From: Macrotrachela quadricornifera
Lineage: Eukaryota; Rotifera; Eurotatoria; Philodinida; Philodinidae
DNA: 64,000 nucleotides
Assembly: GCA_022393335.1 (NCBI GenBank)
Contig: JAJEKB010020696.1
Span: 269,384 to 333,383, forward strand
Direction: 5' to 3'
A program made the translations under genes and the position numbers. Below are positions 54,534-64,000 of this stretch, in pieces. The notes beneath the pieces were generated by a model. That model saw nothing but the letters and a program-made list of their open reading frames with translations, did no database searches and had not been told where the DNA came from. Numbering within the stretch: position 1 is the first letter of the stretch; the number at the start of each line of letters is the position of its first letter.

Positions 54534-54885
54534 TGTTACATTCAAAATTAATTAAAATGCAGTTTTTTCGTTGATTTTTTATTAGTTTTTATTTTTATTC
54601 TTAATATAGTAGAATTTTTGGTTATACAAACTTGAATATTGTATTATATTTGTTTGAACTGAAGTGCACAAACTGACGTTCTGTATTTGGATTGATGTTT
54701 TTGGTTGTGTATAGATATTTCATCTTTCCTATTTAACATCTTTTTATGTATTTTGTTTTTGTACTGATGATGACCGTGCTACCATCTGAAAGGGTTGAAA
54801 ATTCTACTATATTAAGAATAAAATTAGAACTAATCAAAAATCAACGAAAAAACTACATTTTAATTAATTTTCAATGTAACATAAT
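54534..54885. repeat. Near-perfect inverted repeat, ~88-bp arms
   Basis: Arms 54534-54621 and about 54797-54885 are inverted copies with only a handful of mismatches ('cgttgattttttattagttt' against 'aactaatcaaaaatcaacg'; 'ttcttaatatagtagaatttt' against its complement). The loop is about 175 bp. The arms are better preserved than in most foldbacks here. Confidence 0.65.
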
Positions 54886-54889
54886 TAAA

Positions 54890-57800
54890 ATGACATTAGC
54901 AAGAAAAGTAAGGAGTAACTTCCTTTCCTTTTATATGTATTATCTGTGAATACAGATGATCTTAGATAAGGAATCAGAGATAAATAAATACCCGTAAAGA
55001 GAGATGTTTCGTTTTTATCTGTGGAATCAATTATTCGTTTTTACGATTTTCGAAAGTTGAAGAAGTCTTGCACTGCTATGTTGTACAAGGTCAAAAAAAA
55101 TGTACTCGAAATTTTGAGTTTATGCATCTGTAAATGTTACCATAATATTCGTTTGAAATAAAGAGTTCGTGGTTTATGGGGATTTGAAGATGAACTTTGA
55201 GCTACGTTGAGTTGTCTGATAATAGTTAGAAGAATCAAAGTCATTGTATACAAATGAAACTTGCTAAACAAAAGTAGGTGAACTAGAAATTTCGAGCTCA
55301 CTTTTTTTGGCCGTTGCACAACGATCATAGTCCTTGTACCATTTAGTTATTTAATACTTTCTAAATCAAATCTGCCGGTATCGACATTGCGTACTTTATA
55401 AAAATATGGTCTGAAGATGCTGGACATCCGTTCGATTATTGTCATATACTACTATGTCCTAAAATGAAACAAACATTTTCAGATTTTCAAGAATTTCTTT
55501 TGTTTGTCTAGAATGAGTTGATCAATGAAAACTATACATTTTGCACCATGGACAAGACCTGTGCGCTATCTGTAATACTTAGAAAAGTAGATTTGATGTT
55601 TAAATTAAATGAATATTTATTAGTAAGAATAGAAGCAGAATAATCATTAATTTATGACGAAAACTTTAAAAATAGCAAGTATATAACTGTACTAGTACTA
55701 TTTGATGACTTGAGAACACATAGAAATAGTGCATAATCGATGTTGAATTCCGAATGGTACGAAATTACCTTTACGCCATTGAATAGCTAAAATAAATATG
55801 ATAAGTTCATCTTAAATGGTTAATGATCTTGACTGTGTTACAGTTGTCCACATATCGATCATGATTAATCTTGGAATAGTCTTAGTAAAGCCTAAAGATG
55901 CTGAGGTAGAATAATGATCGAGAGGTTTCCAAGAGAACAACTCTGACAATTAGATTCGATCATTATTTTATTGGAATCTCTCGAAACAAACGAAATCCTA
56001 TTGGATTCCGAGTTGCGATCCAACATCTGAATTCTTAATGTTGGGAATCTTTTCTTCTGTTTTCTAAGGACAAATAAAAAAGTTAGTGGAAATTAGTCAA
56101 GTTTCCACGTATAGCTAATCTAGAATGCTCTTTATTTCATCATGATTACCTTATGTTGTTTCAAGGAATATTGAAAAATAGCATAGAAATCATTAATGGT
56201 ACCACACAAACATAACTTTTGTTTATTTAGCAAAGATTGAAACAATGCCTGTCGGTATTGAGCAAAATCTTCGGTATAGTATATCGATATTTTGTTATTT
56301 AGTGCAACAAGTACGAAGAATTAGAAAAATATTGAAACCTATTAACGTTAATATGAAATAAAATATATTCTGATTATGTTCAAACTATGTGATTAATTTT
56401 TTTTAAAAATTTTGTATCAGTTACGACATAGCTGCATCGTATTTTGATCACAGATGAAGATATAGTTATGTATTTTATCACGAAATTGATGAGAAAAAAT
56501 TTTAGACTCGAAAGATAAAAGTGTGAAAGAAAATTGATGATTAAATCATAGGCATACCTATTGAAAATTAGATGAATATATATATATATATATATAGGTA
56601 CAGAAAAACTTTTCCTTGATGTTGACAAGAAATATCTACTTTTTGTTTTATTTTTTTTTTTCATTTCATTTTGTCTATCTATACTAATCAACTTGATTTA
56701 TTAGTTTTGATTTCAGATGTTTTAAATAATATTCCTATTGTCTATTATAAATATTAACACATTGAGCACTGTGTGAGTCGCTGGTAGCTGACGATATAGT
56801 CTAATGAGGGAAATGAGAAAAAAAAACTGGTCCTCCTCTCTCTCTTTGTTAAGTAAAGTTGCGACGATGAGTCCTATAATAATGCAGTCTTTGACATTGA
56901 TTGAATTTTTTAATTCTGTAGAGAAATGTTTTTTTTGTTGAAATAATCAAGACAAAGGAATTTTTATTCTTTTTACTGCTATTGCAAATTCTTCTCTTGA
57001 TTCTTGTTTTTCTGATTTTGTTTATTTTTTTAATATCAATGTCAGATACTAAATGTAATGGTCTTGTGACTATCATCATCACTTATTTTTTATCTTTCTA
57101 CATGATCAATTTTATGCCATTTTTATTCTAGAACGCATAAATTTCACCGCGTCTAAGGTTTCTTTTTTGAAGAATTTTGCTTCATGATTTAGCACAATTA
57201 TTTCTTCGTGTGATACTAACAAGAGAAAGTCTCAAAACATTGTTCCACTAAACAATATGTAAAAACCGATGTACATATTTTTATGATTGTTCTGTATGAA
57301 TAAGTGTAGTAGAAAAAGAGATGTCTCGAATGAGATTCGGGAGGAGAGTAAACTCTTTCCTTCTTTCATTCACTCAATAATCAAAAATCTCCTTATTTTT
57401 GAGAGAAAGTTTTTTTAAATTTCTAAAATAAAATTCAGTCTTCCTATCAATGTATCGAATTTGTTTTATCTCTCGTTGTATGCTTTAGTAAATATCACTT
57501 TATTAAGTGATAATATTTCGTATATATCGACTCATTCGTTGTGTCATGGTTATGACGTCATCATAAACGTATTTCATGTATATCCTCTTTCGTTGTATTA
57601 TCATGCTTGAATGCATTTTAATATATTCATGTGTATTTTCTTTTCGTTCTTCTTTTCTTTATACATCATGTTGCTCTCGCTTGTATATTCTATTGATTTT
57701 TATTTATTTTTTTGTCAATTATTAGTAAATTATTGTTTTTATTATCAATCTCCCATATACATATATATCAATCTGATTTCACTAAGGAAACTTTGGATAT

Positions 57801-57980
57801 TCCACTAATAATGATTAGATATTGGTAAGCGGTTTGACTATTATTGTATATATCCATGTGACTTTATTTTTAACGATTATTTATCAAAACAACAGAAGGT
57901 ATTTGTATACATAGTGAAAAAATACTTTTTTGTCTTCATCAAATTGTAAGAAGTTAATTATCGTGAAGGTTTTTGTACGA
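54890..57980. other. AT-rich spacer
   Basis: No gene recognised on either strand. A TA microsatellite is at about 56577-56597. A TCGGAT/ATCCTATTGG-type repeat patch is near 55930-56030, related to patches at 17100-17340 and 50590-50780. Confidence 0.3.
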
Positions 57981-57987
57981 AAATTAT

Positions 57988-58709
57988 GAAGGGTGTCCCA
58001 GAAGGGTGCCTCTATGAGGAAAAGATACAGTAAAAGACGCCCTACAAAATGGCCTTTGATTGACTTCGCTAGCGCATCTAGTAAGAAAGTTACAGGCTTT
58101 GAAATGTGCTTGAGAAAAAAGAAAAATTAATCGGGAACTCGGTGGACGTGGTGATGAATCCATTAAAAGCTTCATAACTTCATCAAAATGAAAGGTTTTT
58201 CGATCGAGTTTGTTTTTTTTTGATCAAAAATGATTGCTCTTTTCAATCTATCTGTAAGATCCAAACATCGACCATATTTTCGATTTCGTGCTGGATTTCC
58301 TGTCTTAAACATGGGTTGTCCAATTCCGGCCTATTTTGAAACTTAGTTCTCGAATAGTCCATGTGTCTTAATAAATTTTTCTACATATCACGAGAAAGAG
58401 TACATTTAGAAGTACTAAACACAAACTGAGTTCTCACTTTTGCTACGCTTTTTTTACGGAAATAGTGGGGAGTAGGAAGTTAGAATCGAAAGAAGTATCA
58501 AATTTACAAAATTTTCATTTTTTTCGCCTCGCATATAATTTGTTCAGTTTCCTTATTTCTTACTAGATGCGCTAGCGAGATCAATCAAAGGCCATTTTAT
58601 AGGGCGTCTTTTACTGTATCTTTTTTTCATAGAGGCAAATTTTCAAACACGGGTTTTACAACAAAAAAATTTATTATATAAATCGTTTCAGAACTTCTGG
58701 GACACCCTT
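57988..58709. mobile_element. Foldback element with GGGTGTCCCAGAAG termini
   Basis: Ends GGGTGTCCCAGAAG / CTTCTGGGACACCC. The adjacent arm sequence 'gatacagtaaaagacgccct' is mirrored by 'agggcgtcttttactgtatc', and 'tgcgctagcga' by 'tcgctagcgca'. The centre is near 58330. No ORF. Confidence 0.7.
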
Positions 58710-59059
58710 TAGATATACAAAAATATTTCATCAAAATATTCTTCTTTTGTTAAAGATGTTTCAAGCTCGGTACAACTTGGCAATAAGGTTGACTTTTATT
58801 TTAGAAATATTGAGTGAATGGAAGATGAAAGCACTCGAGACACCACTGTTTTGACTCTAATTCTCTGAAGACGAAGTCTCAGCCGATAAGTCTTTCATAG
58901 TTGGTACTGAGACCTAGATGTAGTAAGTTGATATAATTACAATTTAAATCGTTAGAACACACTTCGGAATCTACCCGTATTAGACGATGATGACGACATA
59001 ATTATTCTTATTGCACTACAAGATGAGAAAGAAGATGAAGGAGGAAAGAAAATTGCATC

Positions 59060-59671
59060 TGATGAGAGAGCCTTCCAAGTGACACTCTTGGTTTGGGCTC
59101 ATATTTTGCCTATAGATAAGACTCATTGTGGAAGTAAGATCCCTAAAACGGTATGTGCCCAAAGCCTGTTGTTGTTGAGATGTTGCGTTTTTAAGGTATT
59201 GGAACAACTCACTGTTGTGGTTCCGTTTTGGGACACCAGAAAAATTCATTTTCGAATTTCGGCTTGAAATTTTGCACAGAGAGAGGTCTCAATTCAAGTG
59301 GTTCATTTTGTTAAAGTTGCATCTTTCCTGAATGCTTCTAATGGCAAATAAGAACACGAAAACTTGCCTCTACAAGTGACAATAGGTTACCAAAGCCGTA
59401 TCTTAGGATAGGAACAAGGAAAAGGTATGAAATTTTCACAATGAATCACTTGAATTGATACCTCTCTATATATAAAGTTTCAAATCGAAATCCAAAAATG
59501 AGTTTTTCTGATGCGCCAGAGGGGAATCACGGCAGTGAATTATCCAAATACCTTAAAAACGCAGCATCTCAACAACAACATACTTTGAGCACGCACCCTT
59601 TTATGAATCTTATCTATAGGCAAAATATAAGCCCAAACTGAGGGCGTCACTTGAGGAGATTCCCTCGTGAG
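59060..59671. mobile_element. Foldback element with GAGGGA-type terminus
   Basis: Left 'gatgagagagccttccaagtg' pairs with right 'cacttgaggagattccctcgt', and 'gtttgggctcat' with 'ataagcccaaac'. Inner pairing ('ttttaaggtatt.g' / 'aaataccttaaaa') runs to a centre near 59370. It ends about 160 bp before the phosphatase start codon. Confidence 0.65.
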
Positions 59672-59829
59672 TGAGACGGGGATAAGAAACAGACGAAGGA
59701 GCTAAGACATACTCGCTCTACTCTATTGTTCAACTTGTTTATTATCATATTTTTTTGTCCTCTTGAATTCGTTAGCACCAAGATTATCATTCGATATTTC
59801 AGATTTGGTTATTCTTTTCCTTTATCATT

Positions 59830-62800
59830 ATGTTGAATCGAATTCGATCTTTTCTCGTGTGGCTTCAAGAACCTGAGCATGTCGCTCGTTTTCAACAATA
59901 TTTTGGCATATTATCAACAACTAGCACGCATGATATTGTTCGTATGAACAGTATGGATGACAGTGATGTGGATGAAGATAATAATAATTCTAATGATATT
60001 CCTACTTCGTCTATAACTCGACAATTATCGAATGGTGGATATCTTGATCATCACAGGCGAAAAATAACTTGGGACACAAATGTATTGGATGAATGTATTG
60101 AAGAATTGAGACACAGAAACAATCAGGCAAAGATGACAGCAAAGGAAGAAAATATGGAACTTGATTATAAAATCACATCTTGGTTCTGGTTTTATTTCTT
60201 TCAATTTGGAGCTGCACTTGGCAATGAAATATTTTATATTGTCTTTTTTCCCGCTTGGTAAAGTTTTTCAAAGTTTTTTATTTCTCTTTAATTTACATCT
60301 CGTTCATAGGGTATGGAATGTTGATATAGCAATGGTTCAAAAACTTGCAATTCTTTGGGCATTCATTATGTATATTGGTCAAGCAACTAAAGATATTTTG
60401 GCCATTCCACGACCTCGATCACCACCAGTATTTAAATTAGAAAGACGGTAGAGAGAATGAAATTATATCAGTTTATCTTTTTTTGTCTCTTTACTTTATT
60501 CAGATACATCGAAGAATATGGTTTTCCTTCTACACATGCCATGTTCGCAACGGGTATTCCATTCTCATTCGCTCTTTTCTCACTTCAACAATACGATGTA
60601 AGAAAGTACATTGGGTAAAAAAGTGTAGATTTATAAACGAAAAGAAGATGAGCTATAAAATCGGTCACTTTCAAAAACGAAAAAGTTCACTTTTAAGAAT
60701 AAAAAATTAACTTTTTCCTCGGTTAGGTACAATGTATGCAGGAAACCTATTATGTTAGTAATCAACCATAAAAATTCAAGGTTTCTTAAAATTTGTTTTG
60801 ACTAGTGTATCTTGTAGAGCTCATTGTGCTGATCATTTTGGTAAAATAATAGTACTATAATCAAAATACTGAAAAATGATATCTATTGTTTATTGGTCAC
60901 AAGAATTCTATGGTGTTCAGTATTTTGACGTAAGCACCGTCATTTATTGAGTACAAATAAAGATGAATTTCGAATCTTTAAAGACTTTGAATGACAATGA
61001 AGTGTCTTTTCGATAGTACCATCTAATGTCATTGATATACTGCTAGACTATCTACAAGAGAAATAAGAATGATGATGCGCCATTTAATAGTCAGTTGGTG
61101 TCATAGTTTTGTGTGGAAGAGTGAAAACGAAAAAGGTGAGCTAGAACATTGTACTTCAAATTTTTGTTAAGCCTGTTCGATGACAATGTCTCATAATGTT
61201 GTCATAAATCGAACAGAAAATTTTGTTTTTTATCGACATGATAGTGTGAGTTGAATACTTAACTATTGAATGAGTTTAACGTTTCTTGACAAATAATTAT
61301 ATCGTCACTATTTGACTAAAAATTGATCAGAGCGTCAAATACCATTAATTCATCTTAATAAAAATTTTTCATTCAGATAGAAGACATTGATTATTGGTTC
61401 AGCTGCGAAGGGTGTTTATCGATGACTAGTTTAGAAAAACGAAATATTACTGTTACATGAAAAAGAAGACTCGCACCTTCCGAGTTTTTTTTTCTATTTT
61501 TGCAAAATGGAATACAACTTTTAATCTTTCTTTTAATTCGTATCAATTGTACAATTATTCATCATAAGATATATCTTGAAAGTTGTTACGCAGTTTATCT
61601 TGCAATATTTCGGAATGAATTTCTCCGAAAGGATATCTTCTGCATAGATGAAACCTTTACTGTAGGATTGGATGAATGAATCCTATATTTTGAGATATAT
61701 CACACCCAGAAGATTTTCATAGGGCTTTTAGTGATTGGGATTTCGACTCCCCTCGATGAGAAATTTTTTCAAATGGTGTCAAGAATTTATCCAAAAAATT
61801 TGGGCTTGACTAACGAATTGCGAGAAAAAATGAGGTTTAAATTCTGTATCTAATAGAATTAACCAAATGAATAAGGACAAGAATTATCGAATCCGTTACT
61901 AATTTTATATACATATTACAACTAATAAATCATACAAGATTAACCCTAGACTCATTTTAAAGCTCTTTCTTTTCTCTATCCGTTGCACGAATAAAATTCG
62001 TCTGCCCATTAAGTTAAAACCACAAGCATTACAAGTTATCGTAAAAAATTGTAACATTTGACTTTTTATCATTTAATGAAATTAAACATAGAGATATGAT
62101 TTATGTAGTTTTGTAGAAGGACTGTTGCTCTCTAATATGATGCATAAAAAAATATCAATTGGCTAAGCAGAGATGTCCATCGCGGCTGAAAGTCTACCCT
62201 CATTTATTTTTTCATTTGCGACAAGAGTGACCGGAAATGTAACGCCTATAATTTCTGATGAATTAAAGTTTAAATTATAAAGTTTTGATCCGGGGTCTAA
62301 TTTTTGAGGTGATCGAGTGATTCAATCTATTTGATAAATACTCATTTAAATAATTTTGCTGATTCAAAAATTTTAAATCGGATATAAACAATAAATTATT
62401 TGAAAACTAACTAAAATAAATGTTACAAATCCTGTTTTGTTTCTTTTTTTTCATTTTTATATCAAAACATATTCTACAATCCTTAACTGATACTAAGTAA
62501 ACACAGAAAACAACTAGATACAACATTCTTCTTCTCTTTCTATCAATGCAATCGCTTCTGTATTTGAAAAAAAGAAATCTATGTGATGTTTATTATGTTT
62601 AGTTTAACATATGGATTGGATTTAGTTGTGCATCGATCATATGCATGTGGGTATGTCTCAGTCGAATCTATCTTGGCATGCACTCATTTCTTGTAAGTTC
62701 ATTTATTATTATCATTATCATCCATTAAAATGTGTATATTTCACTCTTTCTGTTTCAAGGACATAACTGCCGGTTCTATCTATGCATTGTTACTTATGTG

Positions 62801-63314
62801 TATCATGTTTCCATATGTTGATAAAATTCATAATTTTCAACTTAATTTCTCCTATTCACCTCTTCTTAATTTTCTTATTGGAATTATTTTAGTCAAATGT
62901 TATCCAAGTTTAAAACAATGGTCAACAGCTCGTTCTGATACAACAATTATCGTGGGAAGTGCTTTTGGTCTTTGTTCGTCTACGAAAGCCATGAATCAAA
63001 TTAGTCTTTTACAAAAACCACTTATACAACCATTTTATTCAATTATTACACATAATTTGTCTATCTTTTTTCTACGTACTATTTTAGGTATGATTATCCT
63101 TTATGCTACTCGACAAATTGTTCGAAATATTGTCTTACGAATTACAAGCGCTTTCTATGGACTCAATTGGCGAAATCGAGAAATGAAACGTTTAGCTAAA
63201 GTTGAAATGCCTTATTATTATTTGACTTATTTTGTCATTGGTTTCAATATCACATTTACATGTCCTTCGATATTTCGTCTAATCGGTATTAATCATGAAT
63301 ATAGCTATATTTAA
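59830..63314 (+). CDS. SGPP: Sphingosine-1-phosphate phosphatase
   Basis: Five exons, 59830-60257, 60310-60447, 60504-60597, 62603-62692 and 62760-63314, all GT-AG and in frame, give 434 residues (human SGPP1 and SGPP2 are about 440 and 400). The three PAP2-superfamily catalytic motifs are complete: KDILAIPRP (170-178), PSTHAM (197-202) and SRIYLGMHSFLD (240-251), the last assembled exactly across the exon 4/5 junction. Many hydrophobic helices follow, as expected for this ER-membrane enzyme, which dephosphorylates sphingosine-1-phosphate and so feeds sphingosine back to ceramide synthesis. The N-terminal 120 residues are polar and acidic. Introns are 52, 56, 2005 and 67 bp. Confidence 0.92.
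60598..62602 (+). other. Long third intron of the phosphatase gene
   Basis: 2005 bp, starting GTAAGA and ending TTTAG, against 52-67 bp for the other three introns. I see no transposase or clean inverted repeat inside, only AT-rich DNA. Confidence 0.5.
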
Positions 63315-63349
63315 CTATAAACATATGTGTGTGTGAACAATGAAAAAAT

Positions 63350-63355
63350 AATAAA
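63350..63355 (+). terminator. Poly(A) signal AATAAA of the phosphatase gene
   Basis: AATAAA begins 36 bases after the stop codon, in a plausible place for a short 3' UTR. Confidence 0.5.
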
Positions 63356-63673
63356 TTGTCGATGTACAATCGACCACTTGAAAAAAATGATTTTGTATAG
63401 GGTTGCCAGATCAAAAATTTATAAATCAGAAAGGCTAATTTGTTGAAATGGGCACTCATTATTTTATTAAACTATTACAAAATACTTTAGTTGTAATTTG
63501 TTCATTTATTTTCGAAGATATTTAACATTAAAAAGTAATAATATTAAGAATATGAAGTTCATCGAATATCACATAAAATGAATAAAAACAACAAATCGAA
63601 AAATACACTATATACATCAAGAGATATTTTTAAAAAATCTTATTCAATATGAGTAGCATACTATTAATATTTT

Positions 63674-64000
63674 TCATTTTTTCGAACCGGCTGCAATAAA
63701 TGTTTTATCAGTTAAAATATGTTTATAGAACTGTTCACAAGAATAATTAGCATTCATTCTTATCTTAAGTTCAACACTAATTAGTTTTATGTCCATACGA
63801 TTACAATAATCAGACCATACATGTTTCATGTGATTAATGATCAATTCAACGTACGAATTTGAACATGGTATAGAGAATATATATATAACAAATTATTTTG
63901 TATAAATTTGGTGCTGAATTTGGATCGTAATTTAAGAGAAATGACCATAATTGATCGGATCGAATAGAATTGTCATTATTGTGGTCTTCTGGAACTTGAG
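63674..64000 (-). pseudogene. C-terminal part of a hAT/ZMYM-like transposon protein, frameshifted
   Basis: On the minus strand, LWSFLLNYDPNSAPNLYK is followed, after a frame change inside a TATATATAT run near 63880-63895, by IPCSNSYVELIINHMKHVW, RMDIKLISVELKIRMN and a stop at 63676-63674. The PCSN...VE...HMKH wording is typical of the C-terminal region of hAT-related, BED/TTF-finger transposon proteins found in many copies in invertebrates. The frameshift suggests a dead copy, although a sequencing slip in the TA run cannot be excluded. The rest lies beyond the window. Confidence 0.5.

Noticed and set aside
1..64000. tRNA, rRNA, spliced-leader RNA, telomeric repeats and CRISPR arrays
   Set aside because: Scanned by eye for tRNA B-box-like strings, spliced-leader or telomere repeats and regularly spaced identical repeats; none could be supported. 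Short RNA genes could be missed without a covariance search.

Overview
The window is AT-rich animal nuclear DNA. Its genes have GT-AG introns, several only 52-67 bp long. Very long introns and spacers are filled with inverted-repeat elements, decayed DNA transposons and degenerate minisatellites. The gene set (a sphingosine-1-phosphate phosphatase, a KDM4-like JmjN/JmjC protein, a retrovirus-like element with an env-type gene) and the base composition fit a rotifer, perhaps a bdelloid. That is an inference: no taxon-specific marker such as a spliced leader or telomere repeat was found. Two assembly gaps (16424-16823 and 36558-37529) lie in or beside repetitive DNA.

Region 1 (1-25602, minus strand): six phase-compatible exons form one gene, open at its 3' end at the window edge and with an unlocated 5' end. 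It reads JmjN, a JmjC domain in which all three iron ligands are substituted, a polar linker, and two RRMs. Its introns reach about 10.5 kb and hold foldback elements, a deleted piggyBac with TTAA ends, a decayed pogo-like transposase and tandem repeats.

Region 2 (27-34 kb): a graveyard of transposases. It contains a broken piggyBac with a 985-bp foldback inside it, mariner remains, and a decayed intron-containing transposase-like gene.

Region 3 (36-43.6 kb): a 34-bp minisatellite abuts a retrovirus-like element on the minus strand. The element has two 179-bp LTRs (diverged by very roughly 15-20% by eye), intact gag, an aspartic protease reached by a probable -1 frameshift, and an intact 621-residue env-like glycoprotein. 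There is no room for reverse transcriptase or integrase.

Region 4 (45-53 kb): long inverted repeats and an interrupted minisatellite precede a six-exon plus-strand gene for a membrane-anchored FAD-linked oxidase of the aldonolactone/alditol oxidase type.

Region 5 (54-64 kb): more inverted repeats, then a complete five-exon sphingosine-1-phosphate phosphatase gene (plus). It is followed tail to tail by the frameshifted C-terminal part of a hAT/ZMYM-like transposon protein (minus).

The genes do not form an operon or pathway. The most notable objects are the JmjN-JmjC-RRM pseudo-demethylase, the Pol-less gag-protease-env element with intact ORFs, and the dense set of long foldback elements, many sharing a GAGGGA-type terminus.
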